DNA of 64,000 nucleotides, taken from NCBI RefSeq assembly GCF_008801605.1, contig NZ_VZPJ01000006.1:1-64000 (forward strand). The letters are read 5' to 3'. The notes under the pieces were generated by a model that saw nothing but the letters and a program-made list of their open reading frames with translations, was not told where the DNA came from and made no database searches. Below are positions 17,855 through 29,045 of the stretch, one piece after another (position 1 is the first letter of the stretch; every line of letters starts with the position of its first letter). Made by a program: the position numbers and the translations under genes. The DNA comes from Pseudomonas brassicacearum subsp. brassicacearum. Lineage in GTDB: Bacteria > Pseudomonadota > Gammaproteobacteria > Pseudomonadales > Pseudomonadaceae.

Positions 17855-19237
17855 TTAATCGGTGACGGTCGCTTCGCTCAACTCCTCCAACGTCTTGCCC
17901 CGCGTCTCCATCCCGAACAACCAGACCACCCCTGCCGCCACGGCGAAGCACAGCGCGCCCAGGGCGAACACGCCACCCTGGCCGGTGATGGGGAATACCA
18001 GCCCGGTTACCAGCGGGCCGAGCAACGAACCGACGCGTCCCACCGCCGAAGCAAAGCCCGAGCCCGTAGCCCGGGCCGAGGTGGGGTACAGCTCCGGCGT
18101 GTAGGTGTAGAGCACCGCCCACATGCCGAACAGGAAAAACTGCATCAGCAACCCGGTGCCGATCAACAGGCCGACGTTGCCGCCAAACACCGCGCTCTGC
18201 CCATACAGAAATGCCATCGCCCCGCCACCCAGCAGCGTGATGACGCACACCGGTTTACGCCCCCAGCGCTCCACCAGCCAGGCCGCCATCAAGAAGCCGG
18301 GAATCCCGCCCAGGGAAATCAGCACGGTGTAATACACCGACTGGGTCACCGCGAACCCCGACTGCTGCAACAACGCGCTGAGCCAGGAGGTCAGGCCGTA
18401 GAAACCGAGCAAGGCAAAGAACCAGACGCTCCAGATCATCATCGTGCGCTGGCGATACAGCGGTGACCAGATCTGCGCCAAGGCGGAAAAGAAACTGCCC
18501 GGCGTACTCTCAACCCTTGGCAAACGGATCGGCTCCGGCAGGTTCTGATGCCCCAGCGAGGTCCGGACCTTGTCTTCGATTCGCTTGAGCACCGCGTCCG
18601 CTTCGTCACCCCGACCGGCCTGTTCCAGCCAGCGCGGTGACTCGGGAATGAAGAAACGAATCGCCAGGACAAACACTGCCGGCACCGCCAGCACCAAAAA
18701 GATGTCGCGCCAGCCGACCACCGGCAGCAGGAAATACGACAGCCCCCCCGCCGCCACGAAACCCAGCGGCCAGAAGCCGTCCATCAAGGCGATGTAGCGG
18801 CCCCGACGTTTGGCCGGGATCAGTTCCGAAAGCATCGACTGGGCAATCGGAAACTCCATGCCCATGCCGATGCCCAGCAGGATGCGAAACAGCGTCAAGG
18901 TCTCGATGTCCTGGGCCGTGGAGCACAAGTAACTGGCAATGCCCCACAACACGATGCTCCACTGGAACACCGGCTTGCGCCCGAAACGATCGGCCAGCAT
19001 GCCCGACAGCGACGCCCCCACCACCATGCCGAAGAAACTCGAGCTGGCGAGCAAACCGGCCTGGGCGGTGCTCAGGCCAAACTCGGCTTTGATCGACCCC
19101 AACAGGAACGTCATCATCGCCAGGTCCATGGAGTCAAAGAAAAACGCCAGGGCGATGATGATGAAGATGACCCGGTGGTAACCGCTGATGGGTAACCGTT
19201 CCAATCGTTCCGCCGCGCTGTAGCCGTGAGTGTCCAT
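17855..19237 (-). CDS. MFS transporter, sugar/aromatic-acid symporter type
   Basis: The 460-residue protein has twelve predicted transmembrane helices. The inter-helix 2-3 motif is GMLADRFGRKPVFQW, and the second half has the equivalent AWLVERWGRKPVCV. Acidic DSMDLAMMTF in helix 1 resembles the AAHS and niacin-transporter branch of MFS. A substrate cannot be assigned. The start at 19237 gives a soluble N-terminal MDTHGYSAAERLERLP typical of this branch. Confidence 0.85.
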   Translation of the reverse strand: MDTHGYSAAERLERLPISGYHRVIFIIIALAFFFDSMDLAMMTFLLGSIKAEFGLSTAQAGLLASSSFFGMVVGASLSGMLADRFGRKPVFQWSIVLWGIASYLCSTAQDIETLTLFRILLGIGMGMEFPIAQSMLSELIPAKRRGRYIALMDGFWPLGFVAAGGLSYFLLPVVGWRDIFLVLAVPAVFVLAIRFFIPESPRWLEQAGRGDEADAVLKRIEDKVRTSLGHQNLPEPIRLPRVESTPGSFFSALAQIWSPLYRQRTMMIWSVWFFALLGFYGLTSWLSALLQQSGFAVTQSVYYTVLISLGGIPGFLMAAWLVERWGRKPVCVITLLGGGAMAFLYGQSAVFGGNVGLLIGTGLLMQFFLFGMWAVLYTYTPELYPTSARATGSGFASAVGRVGSLLGPLVTGLVFPITGQGGVFALGALCFAVAAGVVWLFGMETRGKTLEELSEATVTD

Positions 19238-19349
19238 GCTGCCTCCCCCAATCCGATAATTCCCCGGACCGAGTGTGCGCGAACCTTGCAGGTGGCTATT
19301 GCTGAATACGACCTGCCGACAGCCCAGAGCGACGCGCCAGGAGCGTTTC

Positions 19350-20084
19350 CTAGATTGCCATCTCCACCGCGTCCTGCCGGGCGAACCGGTGGATTTCCTG
19401 CTGGCCGAGCATCGTCACCTGCAGGGCTCGCGAATCGTTGGGCAAGCTCAGCCAACCCGACTGCATGAACAGTTGCAGCAGGGCCGCCCCCAGCGCGCCC
19501 CCCAGGTGTGGACGACGCTCGCTCCAGTCCGGGCAGGCACAGGCAATGCGGGCGTTGCGATGGGCCAGGGCCTGGATGAACAGGCCACGTTCGGCCAACT
19601 GATTGGCGCCTTTGTGGGTGACGATCACCCGCGGCTCGAACTGCTCGATCCACCCGGCGTCCAGCAGGCGCTGATACAGGTCCGCCGCCAGGGTGCCCCC
19701 CAGGTGATCGTCGCAAAGCCTGGCCCGCATCAACGACGCGGGAGCCGACGGCGCTTTGGTCGGCATGACTCGGCGCTTGAAGATGTCCGGGATCTGCCGC
19801 GGCGTACTGACCAGCGTCGCGCTGGCCAGCGCTTCGACGGCAGCACCGATTTCAGGTGCTGCCAGGCGGAAAAACCGCTTGCGGCCCCGGGCTTCGACTT
19901 TCAACAGGCCTCCGGCGGACAGGCGTCCCAGATGCGCGTTGGCCGAGGACGGCGACAACCCGGCGAGCAACGCCAACTCCTCGGCCTGGCGGGCCGTGCC
20001 GTCCATCAAGGCCCACATCATTGCGCTGCGCTTGGGGTCAGCCAGCAGCGCGGCGATCTGGCTGATGCAAGGTGCATGTTCCAT
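19350..20084 (-). CDS. ArsR-family transcriptional regulator with C-terminal extension
   Basis: The first ~95 residues form a winged helix of ArsR type (ISQIAALLADPKRSAMMWALMDG, recognition helix SPSSANAHLGRL). About 150 further residues include several Cys (ARLCDDHLGG, ACACPDW) and form an extended domain found in many pseudomonad ArsR regulators. No classical metal-binding ELCVCDL motif is present, so it probably does not sense arsenite or zinc at that site. It may regulate the adjacent MFS gene, which runs in the same direction 112 bases downstream. Confidence 0.8.
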   Translation of the reverse strand: MEHAPCISQIAALLADPKRSAMMWALMDGTARQAEELALLAGLSPSSANAHLGRLSAGGLLKVEARGRKRFFRLAAPEIGAAVEALASATLVSTPRQIPDIFKRRVMPTKAPSAPASLMRARLCDDHLGGTLAADLYQRLLDAGWIEQFEPRVIVTHKGANQLAERGLFIQALAHRNARIACACPDWSERRPHLGGALGAALLQLFMQSGWLSLPNDSRALQVTMLGQQEIHRFARQDAVEMAI

Positions 20085-20225
20085 GTATTCACTCCCTGTT
20101 GAATCATTCGTCTACTGCTCTGGCGCAGGCGGTCGCTAGTATAAGCGGGGCGGTCGAGCTTTCCTGTCCTCCGGAAACCTTTGGAGGCGATTGTTCCTGA
20201 GGGAAAATTCTCTATTTGCCCGCGA

Positions 20226-21155
20226 CTAATGGCCGGCCCCCGTCGAGAGTGGAAAACGAGCCGTCAACTCACCGCAGCGGGCCTGGAGCATGTCCCGCAA
20301 AAGGTTGATGGGTTTGCTCAATTGCATCCGATGGGCACACAGCAGATTGAGGGGCGCGCGTTCGCATTGCAGGTGCGGCAAGAGAATTTTCAAGCGCCCG
20401 GCCAGCACGTCGGTGGACACATCCAGCCACGATTTGTAGGCAATCCCGGCACCTGCCACCACCCAGCGTCGCACCACATCGGCGTCGTCACTGAAACGGT
20501 CGCCGCTGACGGTAAGGCTCACTTCCCGTTTACCGTCATGAAAACCCCATCGGTCATGGACCCGACTGCCAAGCATGTACAACAGGCAGTTGTGCTGGGC
20601 CAGTTGTTCCAACTGCTGGGGTTCACCCTGGCGAGCCAGATAGTCTGGCGATGCGCACAACACCCGGCGGTTATCCGCGGCAATGGGCAGGGCGACCAGG
20701 CTCGAATCTTCCGGCTCGCCATAACGCAAGGCGATGTCCACCGGCTGCTTGAACAGATCGGCCATGCGATCGCCCAGCAACAGCCGCACCGTCAGCCCGG
20801 GGTGCTCGCGCTGGAACGCATCCAGCCAGGGCAGCAGCAGGTTGCGTCCCAGGTCCGACGGCGCGGACAACTGCAACACCCCACTGACCTGATCCTGGCC
20901 GCTGGTCAACAACCGTCGGCCTTCGTCAAGGCTGCTCAATGCGGCACGGGCATATTCGAGAAAGCCCTCGCCTTCGGCTGTCAGGCGCAAGCTACGGGTG
21001 GAACGGGCCAACAGCCGCGCGCCGAGGTGCAGCTCGATCCGTTTCAACGCGGCACTGGCCACCGCCGCCGACAGGTCCATGCCCCTGGCCGCAGCCGAAA
21101 GACTGCCCAGGTCCGCCGCCCGGACAAACAACTGCAAGTCATCGAAGCGAAGCAT
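20226..21155 (-). CDS. LysR-family transcriptional regulator
   Basis: The 309-residue protein has the LysR helix-turn-helix at the N-terminus (LRFDDLQLFVRAADLGSLSAAARG, then AVASAALKRIELHLGARL) and a substrate-binding domain of the CrgA/AphB type. It is divergent from the oxidoreductase gene at 21269 across a 113-base gap containing AT-rich sequence (TTATCAAAGAATTATTG). It is a likely activator or repressor of that gene. Confidence 0.85.
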   Translation of the reverse strand: MLRFDDLQLFVRAADLGSLSAAARGMDLSAAVASAALKRIELHLGARLLARSTRSLRLTAEGEGFLEYARAALSSLDEGRRLLTSGQDQVSGVLQLSAPSDLGRNLLLPWLDAFQREHPGLTVRLLLGDRMADLFKQPVDIALRYGEPEDSSLVALPIAADNRRVLCASPDYLARQGEPQQLEQLAQHNCLLYMLGSRVHDRWGFHDGKREVSLTVSGDRFSDDADVVRRWVVAGAGIAYKSWLDVSTDVLAGRLKILLPHLQCERAPLNLLCAHRMQLSKPINLLRDMLQARCGELTARFPLSTGAGH

Positions 21156-21268
21156 GGCGACTCCATTATCAAAGAATTATTGAAAGAGCCTGTTCTTTTA
21201 GCCGGTTTTATCTCGACGATAAATAGCTAACCATGGCCGTCATCGAACTCACTTCACGGAGCCGCTTC

Positions 21269-22282
21269 ATGAAAGCCATCGCCTACTACCACTCGTTGCC
21301 CATCACCGACCCGCAATCGCTCCAGGACATCGAGCTACCGGAACCGGTCGCCGGCCCCAGGGACCTGCTGGTGGAGGTCAAGGCCATCTCGGTCAACCCG
21401 GTGGACACCAAGGTCCGCCAGAACGTCCAGCCTGAAGACGGCGTAGCCAAGGTGCTGGGCTGGGACGTGGCCGGCGTGGTCAAGGCAGTGGGCAGCGAGG
21501 TCACGCTATTCAAGGCCGGGGACAAGGTGTTTTATGCCGGCTCCATTGCCCGGGCCGGCGGTAACAGCGAGCTGCACGTGGTGGATGAGCGCATCGTCGG
21601 CCACATGCCCAAGACCCTCGGTTTCGCCGAAGCGGCGGCGCTGCCGCTGACGGCCATTACCGCCTGGGAATTGTTGTTCGAGCGCCTGCAAATCCAGGAA
21701 GGCCAAAGCGACCTGGGCCAGAGCCTGTTGATCGTCGGCGCTGCGGGCGGCGTGGGTTCGATCCTGACGCAACTGGCCAGCCAGCTCACCGGGCTGAAGG
21801 TGATTGGCACCGCGTCCCGTGCGCAGACCCAGGACTGGGTGCGCAACCTGGGAGCCGACCAGGTGATCGACCACAGCCAGCCATTGAGCGAAGTGTTGAA
21901 AGAAGCAGGCCAGCCCCAAGTGACTCACGTCGCCAGCCTGACCCAGACCGACCAGCATCTGGACCAGTTGGTCGAAGCGCTCGCGCCCCAAGGCAAACTG
22001 GCGCTGATCGACGATCCCAAGGCGCTGGACGTGACCAAGCTCAAGCGCAAGAGCCTGTCGTTGCATTGGGAATTCATGTACACCCGCTCGCTGTTCGAGA
22101 CGGCCGACATGCTTGAACAGCACAAACTGCTCAACCGCGTGGCCGCCCTGATCGACGCCGGCACCCTGAAGACCACGGTTGGCGAGCATTTCGGCACCAT
22201 CAATGCCGAGAACCTGCGCCGGGCGCATGCTTTGCTGGAAAGCGGCAAGTCCAAGGGCAAGATTGTGCTCGAGGGTTTCTGA
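21269..22282 (+). CDS. Zinc-type alcohol dehydrogenase-like/quinone oxidoreductase (MDR)
   Basis: The 337-residue protein is a medium-chain dehydrogenase of the YogA/ZADH group: an N-terminal GroES-like domain (VNPVDTKVRQ, VLGWDVAGVVKAVG) and a Rossmann domain with VGAAGGVGSILTQLA. The structural-zinc Cys cluster is missing, which fits NADPH:quinone reductase-like members rather than true alcohol dehydrogenases. GGAG precedes the ATG at 21269, and an in-frame upstream ATG at 21233 is less likely. The divergent LysR gene probably regulates it. Confidence 0.85.
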   Translation: MKAIAYYHSLPITDPQSLQDIELPEPVAGPRDLLVEVKAISVNPVDTKVRQNVQPEDGVAKVLGWDVAGVVKAVGSEVTLFKAGDKVFYAGSIARAGGNSELHVVDERIVGHMPKTLGFAEAAALPLTAITAWELLFERLQIQEGQSDLGQSLLIVGAAGGVGSILTQLASQLTGLKVIGTASRAQTQDWVRNLGADQVIDHSQPLSEVLKEAGQPQVTHVASLTQTDQHLDQLVEALAPQGKLALIDDPKALDVTKLKRKSLSLHWEFMYTRSLFETADMLEQHKLLNRVAALIDAGTLKTTVGEHFGTINAENLRRAHALLESGKSKGKIVLEGF

Positions 22283-22314
22283 CAGCACTGGGCAGTCGCC
22301 CTGCAAACAATCCT

Positions 22315-22402
22315 GTGGGAGCGAGCTTGCTCGCGATGGGGCCAGTTCAGGCAACATTGATGTCGGCGGGTCTACTGCTATCGCGAGCAAGCTCGCTCCC
22401 AC
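22315..22402. repeat. REPIN, GAGCGAGC-type arms
   Basis: Perfect inverted arms in the gap between the oxidoreductase and the 56-residue gene, starting 32 bases after the stop codon. The spacer holds a variant of the CAACATTGATGTCG core. Confidence 0.9.
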
Positions 22403-22525
22403 AGGTGTTGCATCAATCTGGAACTGCACCGTCAGTCCGAGAATTGATCCTTGTCACAATTGCGATCGCATTCGGGTCTACACTCGAGGCCTTTGCAACG
22501 CAATCTTTTCGTGAGGAGGTCAGCA

Positions 22526-22696
22526 ATGAAGATCCTGATAAAAGAAGTGGCAAAATCCCAATGGCAAGTGCGCCTTGACCAGCACGTCGTCACCTTCCGT
22601 ACCGAGGCCGAAGCCCAGACCTTCGCCAACACCCTGCAAGCGCGGATCCTCGCGCCCCATCATTTCCCCGAACAACAGCAGCGCGCGGCCGGCTGA
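22526..22696 (+). CDS. 56-residue conserved-looking small protein
   Basis: The frame begins MKILIKEVAKSQWQVRLDQ after an excellent ribosome binding site (GAGGAGG, spacing 7). The product is soluble, with a beta-strand-rich N-terminus, a helical AEAQTFANTLQAR stretch and a polar tail. It looks like a small stand-alone domain for which I cannot name a function. It converges with the Bcr/CflA gene, with stop codons one base apart. The strong ribosome binding site and the composition argue that it is real. Confidence 0.7.
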   Translation: MKILIKEVAKSQWQVRLDQHVVTFRTEAEAQTFANTLQARILAPHHFPEQQQRAAG

Positions 22697-22697
22697 G

Positions 22698-23900
22698 TCA
22701 ACCCTCGCGACTGGCCTGGGCCAGCGCCCGGGCATTTTGCAGGCGACGGGTCAGCATCGCTGCGCTCACCACCAACAGCCCGCAAAGGCTGATGACCAGC
22801 GCCATTGGCACGGCGGTGCCGTCATGCAGCGCCGCCACCAACGAGGCTGCCCCGGCGGCCACGGAAAACTGCAGGCATCCCAGCATCGCCGAAGCACTGC
22901 CGGCCCGGGCACCCTGCCCATTCATGGCGCAAGCCGAGGCGTTGGGAAGGATGCACCCCAGGCTGGCGATGCAGACAAACAGCGGAACCAACAGCGGCCA
23001 CAACTGCGCAGGTTGCAATGAACTGACGGCCAGCAGGCTCAGCCCAGCGCCCAGGTAGACCCATACCGCGCGGCTCAGCAGGAACGCCGGGCCGCGCTTG
23101 GACAGCAGCCGGGCGTTGACCTGGGCAACCAGGATGAAGCCCGCCGCGTTGGTGCCGAACAGCCAACCGAAATGTTCGGCCGGTACCCCGTAGAGCTTGA
23201 TGAAGACAAAAGGCGAACCGGCGATGTAGGCAAACATCCCAGCGATAGCGATGCCCCCCGTCAGCGCATGGCCGAGGAAGACAGCGTCGGTCAACAACCG
23301 GCCATATTGGCGCAACGCCCCCGACAACGGTTGCCGAGGCACATAGTCCGGCAAGCTTTCCGGCAGCCACAAGGCCACAGCCGTTGACGCCAATGCACTG
23401 AACACGGTCAGGGCAATGAAGATCGATTGCCAGCCATGCAGGTTCACCAGCAACCCGCCCAGCATCGGCGCGAGAATCGGCGCCAGGCCCATCACCAGCA
23501 TCAACTGTGAAAACACCTTGGCCGAACCCACCGCGTCGCATTTGTCGCTGACCACCGCCCGCGAGATCACCATCCCGGCGCATCCACCCAGGGCCTGGAC
23601 GAAGCGGGCGCCGATCAGCCATTCGAGGTTCGGCGCGTAGGCGCAGGCCAGGGACGCCAACGTGAACAAACCGACGCCGGTCAGCAATGGAATGCGCCGT
23701 CCGAAGCGATCCGCCACCGGCCCATAGGCCAGTTGCCCGATGGACAAGCCGAGGAAATAGGCCGCCAGGGTCAGCTGGATGTGTTTTTCGTCGGTGCCGA
23801 AGGCCGTGGCCATCGCCGGAAAGGCAGGCAGGTAGAAGTCGATCGCCAAGGGACCGAAAGCGCTCAAGGCGCCAAGAATCAGAATCGTACGGAGGTTCAT
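22698..23900 (-). CDS. Bcr/CflA-family multidrug efflux MFS transporter
   Basis: The 400-residue protein has twelve predicted transmembrane helices and the drug:H+ antiporter-1 motifs: GPVADRFGRRIPLL between helices 2 and 3, and a GARFVQALGGCAGMVISRAVV helix 4-5 region characteristic of Bcr/CflA. It begins MNLRTILILGALSAFGPLAIDFYLPAF, with the family-typical Asp-Tyr-Pro in helix 1. It probably exports small drugs such as bicyclomycin or sulphonamides. It has no linked regulator. Confidence 0.88.
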   Translation of the reverse strand: MNLRTILILGALSAFGPLAIDFYLPAFPAMATAFGTDEKHIQLTLAAYFLGLSIGQLAYGPVADRFGRRIPLLTGVGLFTLASLACAYAPNLEWLIGARFVQALGGCAGMVISRAVVSDKCDAVGSAKVFSQLMLVMGLAPILAPMLGGLLVNLHGWQSIFIALTVFSALASTAVALWLPESLPDYVPRQPLSGALRQYGRLLTDAVFLGHALTGGIAIAGMFAYIAGSPFVFIKLYGVPAEHFGWLFGTNAAGFILVAQVNARLLSKRGPAFLLSRAVWVYLGAGLSLLAVSSLQPAQLWPLLVPLFVCIASLGCILPNASACAMNGQGARAGSASAMLGCLQFSVAAGAASLVAALHDGTAVPMALVISLCGLLVVSAAMLTRRLQNARALAQASREG

Positions 23901-23995
23901 CGGGCGTCCAGCTCAGGCGTCGTTCGACAGCCCGACAGTCTAGCCGTGCCGGACGCTCTTGAACATTCCGGTAGGTCGCTAACGATTAAAAAACT

Positions 23996-24193
23996 TCAAG
24001 CAGGGCTGGCCTCATAGCCCTCCTCCTTGATGGCCGCGAGCACGGCATCGGCCGGCAACGAACTCTGGACCTGGACAGTCTTGGCACCCAGGTCGACTTG
24101 CACGTCCGCCGCCGGGTCCTTGGCCTGGACAGCCTGGGTGATGGCCTTGACGCAGTGACCGCAGGACATGCCCTGTACATTGAAAGTTTGCAT
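23996..24193 (-). CDS. copZ: Copper chaperone, CopZ-type HMA-domain protein
   Basis: The 65-residue protein is a single heavy-metal-associated domain with the Cu(I)-binding motif GMSCGHC (Cys11, Cys14) and the conserved EEGYEA near the C-terminus. It binds Cu(I) in the cytoplasm and delivers it to CopA or CueR. The frame extends upstream to 24283, but the ATG at 24193 gives the canonical start and sits downstream of a CueR-type promoter (24230-24255). Confidence 0.92.
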   Translation of the reverse strand: MQTFNVQGMSCGHCVKAITQAVQAKDPAADVQVDLGAKTVQVQSSLPADAVLAAIKEEGYEASPA

Positions 24194-24229
24194 GAGATGA
24201 CTCCTTGGGATTGAGGTTGCCAGCAGTCT

Positions 24230-24255
24230 CAAGCTTGCCATCATGGCAAGGTCAA
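24230..24255 (-). promoter_or_regulatory. CueR operator/promoter of copZ
   Basis: On the minus strand TTGACC (24250-24255) is followed by a spacer of 19 bases holding the perfect dyad CTTGCCA-TGA-TGGCAAG (24234-24250), then a weak -10 (GAGACT). This matches the CueR-type promoter before copA. Confidence 0.8.
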
Positions 24256-24341
24256 GTTCTGACGAAAACTGCCGGGCTGGCAATCGGCATCGCGCTCAGC
24301 CAAGCTGCACACATCAAGGATTTAACACCGGAGGTTCAGCC

Positions 24342-24725
24342 ATGCGCTGGTCAGCGTTCAGCCTGTTTTGCATGCTCGGTATTTCAGCGGTGGCGCCCCA
24401 GGCATCGGCCGCCGGCGAAGACTACGGCGTGTTGATCATTTCTCGCGAGCGCCTGGAAGTGGCGACCAGTTGCGAAATCGGCATCTACATCCAGGATCAG
24501 CTCTCGGCCAGGCTGTTCCAGGAGCAAAGCACCTCGTTCAACCTGCCGCCGGGCCAGTTTTCCTTGCGCCTGAAGTTGCTGCCAGGCCAGGCACCGGGGT
24601 GCAACCCGGGCATGCTCGCGCCAGGGTCGCAGAACATCACGCTCAGGGCTGGTGACATTCTGAAGTTCCGCATCGCCATGAATGAACAAGGCATGTACCT
24701 CAAGCAGGCCGGGCTCGGTTACTGA
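24342..24725 (+). CDS. Small exported protein of unknown function
   Basis: The 127-residue precursor has a clear signal peptide (MRWSAFSLFCMLGISAVAPQASA-AGED). The mature part of about 100 residues has two Cys (ATSCEIG and APGCNPG) that could form a disulfide, and a predicted all-beta character (QNITLRAGDILKFRI). It resembles pseudomonad periplasmic or outer-membrane-associated proteins of unknown role. It lies between copZ and copA but has no CueR-type site of its own on this strand that I can see, so a copper role is only a guess. Confidence 0.75.
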   Translation: MRWSAFSLFCMLGISAVAPQASAAGEDYGVLIISRERLEVATSCEIGIYIQDQLSARLFQEQSTSFNLPPGQFSLRLKLLPGQAPGCNPGMLAPGSQNITLRAGDILKFRIAMNEQGMYLKQAGLGY

Positions 24726-24754
24726 CACACCTCTTGCCCCTGTGGGCAAGCTTT

Positions 24755-24840
24755 GTGGGAGCAAAGCTTGCTCGCGATCCAGGCGCCGCGGTCATTCAGA
24801 AAGCTGCGGTGCTTTCATCGCGGGCAAGCCTTGCTCCCAC
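24755..24840. repeat. REPIN with unlike arms (hybrid)
   Basis: The left arm is GTGGGAGCAAAGCTTGCTCG..AT, but the right arm is the complement of the GCAAGGCTTGCCCGCGAT type. The two arms thus belong to different REP variants and pair with two mismatched positions. It lies between the exported-protein gene and the copA promoter. Confidence 0.85.
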
Positions 24841-24888
24841 AGAGCCAGATCCCATATTAGGAGTCGACATCGCTTTTTGGATTGGCGC

Positions 24889-24919
24889 TTGACCTTGCCA
24901 ACATGGCAAGGTTGATCCT
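24889..24919 (+). promoter_or_regulatory. CueR operator/promoter of copA
   Basis: TTGACC (24889-24894) is followed by a 19-base spacer carrying the dyad CCTTGCCAACATGGCAAGG (24893-24911). The -10 is near GATCCT (24914-24919). The long spacer and the dyad are typical of CueR-controlled copA promoters. Confidence 0.85.
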
Positions 24920-24948
24920 GTAGTCATTCACTACAGGGAGCCTGACCG

Positions 24949-27338
<2,390 letters not shown>

Positions 27339-27342
<4 letters not shown>

Positions 27343-27743
27343 ACATCGGCCAAGCGGCCCGCCAGAGCGGCCTGAGCGCGAAGATGATCCGCTATTACGA
27401 GTCCATCGGCCTGCTCAAGGCCGCCCATCGTACTGACAGCGGCTACCGGATCTACGGCGCCGATGACCTGCATACCCTGGCCTTTATCAAGCGCTCCCGC
27501 GACTTGGGGTTTTCCCTGGAAGAGGTCGGCAAACTGCTGACCCTCTGGCAAGACCGCCAACGCGCCAGCGCCGACGTCAAGGCCCTGGCCCGCCAGCACA
27601 TCGAAGAACTGAACCAGAAAATCCGCGAACTGGCCGAGCTTCGCGACACCCTCCAGGATCTGGTGGAACACTGCCACGGCGACCACCGCCCGGACTGCCC
27701 GATCCTCAAGGAACTGGCGTCGGGGTGTTGCCAGCCGAAGTAA
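27339..27743 (+). CDS. cueR: Copper-responsive MerR-family regulator
   Basis: The 134-residue protein has the MerR helix-turn-helix ([25 protein letters not shown]). Cys112 and Cys120, the two Cu(I) ligands of E. coli CueR, are present at the same numbers ([10 protein letters not shown]), with a Cys-Cys tail (SGCCQPK). It overlaps copA by four bases, so the exporter and its regulator are translated together. Its targets are probably the two dyads at 24234-24250 and 24893-24911. Confidence 0.95.
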
Positions 27744-27747
27744 AACT

Positions 27748-27835
27748 GTGGGAGCGAGCCTGCTCGCGATGACGGCCGTACATTCAGCATCGATGCAAGC
27801 TGACCCACCGCTATCGCGAGCAGGCTCGCTCCCAC
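27748..27835. repeat. REPIN, GAGCCTGC-type arms
   Basis: Inverted arms GTGGGAGCGAGCCTGCTCG..AT and the exact complement. This variant has CCTG where most copies have CTTG; the same variant recurs at 49830-49917. It lies 5 bases after the cueR stop. Confidence 0.9.
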
Positions 27836-27874
27836 AAGGGGTCAGCGATGGATATGGGATTTTGGAGTGCCCAC

Positions 27875-27899
27875 AAAAAACCCGGCCTTGGCCGGGTTT
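27875..27899 (-). terminator. Rho-independent terminator of the RIO kinase gene
   Basis: CCCGGCC (27881-27887), a two-base loop and GGCCGGG (27890-27896) form a stem that on the minus strand runs into six U residues. It lies 12 bases beyond the kinase stop codon, and may also slow readthrough from cueR. Confidence 0.85.
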
Positions 27900-27911
27900 C
27901 TGTTCAACCGA

Positions 27912-28805
27912 TCATTGCATCCATGGCGGTGGTGGTTCTTCGGTCTTGCCGGGCGGGGCATCGTCGGCGGCGCGTACGGCCTGGCGGCGCTCCTCGTCCA
28001 GGCGCGCGGCTTCGATCTCGCGCATGATCCCGCCGACATCCGCCAGTTCTTCCGGCTCGTCGAACTCGCCGGTCAGCACGCTGGCCGGGTGCAAGGTGCC
28101 GGCTTCATACAGCGCCCACATTTCCTTCGCGTACTTGGTGCGCTTGAGCTCCGGAGCGAACCGGCCGAAGTAGGACGCCATGTTGCCCACGTCCCGCTCC
28201 AGCATGCTGAAGGCATGGTTGTTACCCGCAGCATCCACGGCCTGCGGCAGGTCGATGATCACCGGCCCGGTTGGCGTGAGCAGGACGTTGAACTCCGACA
28301 GGTCGCCGTGCACCAGACCGGTACACAGCATCAGCACGATCTGGGAAATCAGATAGGCGTGATATTCACGGGCCTGGTCCGGCTCCAGCACCACGTCGTT
28401 CAGACGCGGCGCTGCATCGCCATACTCGTCGGCCACCAGTTCCATCAGCAGCACGCCTTCAAGGAAGTCGTACGGCTTGGGCACGCGCACACCCGCGCCA
28501 GCCAAGCGGAACAACGCCGCCACTTCGGCATTCTGCCAGGCGTCCTCGGTTTCCTTGCGCCCGAACTTCGAGCCCTTGGCCATGGCCCGGGCCTGACGGC
28601 TGTTGCGGACCTTGCGGCCTTCCTGATATTCGGCCGCCTGACGAAAACTTCGCTTGTTCGCCTCCTTGTAGACCTTCGCGCAACGTAGCTCGTTACCGCA
28701 GCGCACCACATAAACAGCTGCTTCTTTACCACTCATGAGTGGGCGCAGCACCTCGTCGACCAGACCGTCCTCGATCAGGGGTTCAATGCGTTTTGGAGTC
28801 TTCAT
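27912..28805 (-). CDS. RIO1-family serine protein kinase
   Basis: The 297-residue protein has the RIO fold: a nucleotide-binding start (PLMSGKEAAVYVVRC, with Lys in AKVYKE), the catalytic loop LVHGDLSEFNVL with HGDLSEFN, and the metal-binding IIDLPQAVD. An acidic, proline-rich tail ends PPPPWMQ. Archaeal and eukaryotic RIO kinases act in ribosome maturation, while the bacterial role is poorly known. The orthologue beside cueR in P. aeruginosa (PA4780) is the same family. It is monocistronic here, with its own terminator. Confidence 0.9.
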   Translation of the reverse strand: MKTPKRIEPLIEDGLVDEVLRPLMSGKEAAVYVVRCGNELRCAKVYKEANKRSFRQAAEYQEGRKVRNSRQARAMAKGSKFGRKETEDAWQNAEVAALFRLAGAGVRVPKPYDFLEGVLLMELVADEYGDAAPRLNDVVLEPDQAREYHAYLISQIVLMLCTGLVHGDLSEFNVLLTPTGPVIIDLPQAVDAAGNNHAFSMLERDVGNMASYFGRFAPELKRTKYAKEMWALYEAGTLHPASVLTGEFDEPEELADVGGIMREIEAARLDEERRQAVRAADDAPPGKTEEPPPPWMQ

Positions 28806-29045
28806 CAGCTTTTATTGTGGGTCCTTTATTACCAAACACGCGAATGACAGTCGTTATACGGCAATCCTTCCTCTACGGGGAGGGGTTGCCGACCTATGAA
28901 CCTGTGATGCACACAATGTGCCGGATCAATCGACCGAGCCGAATCATAGCCGAGACCGAACCTGGCATTGGTAACTGAATGCCCGGGCATTTGCGACAAG
29001 AGCTGACAGTCATGTCTACCGTCGGCTGTAGGAGAGTGCGACGAC

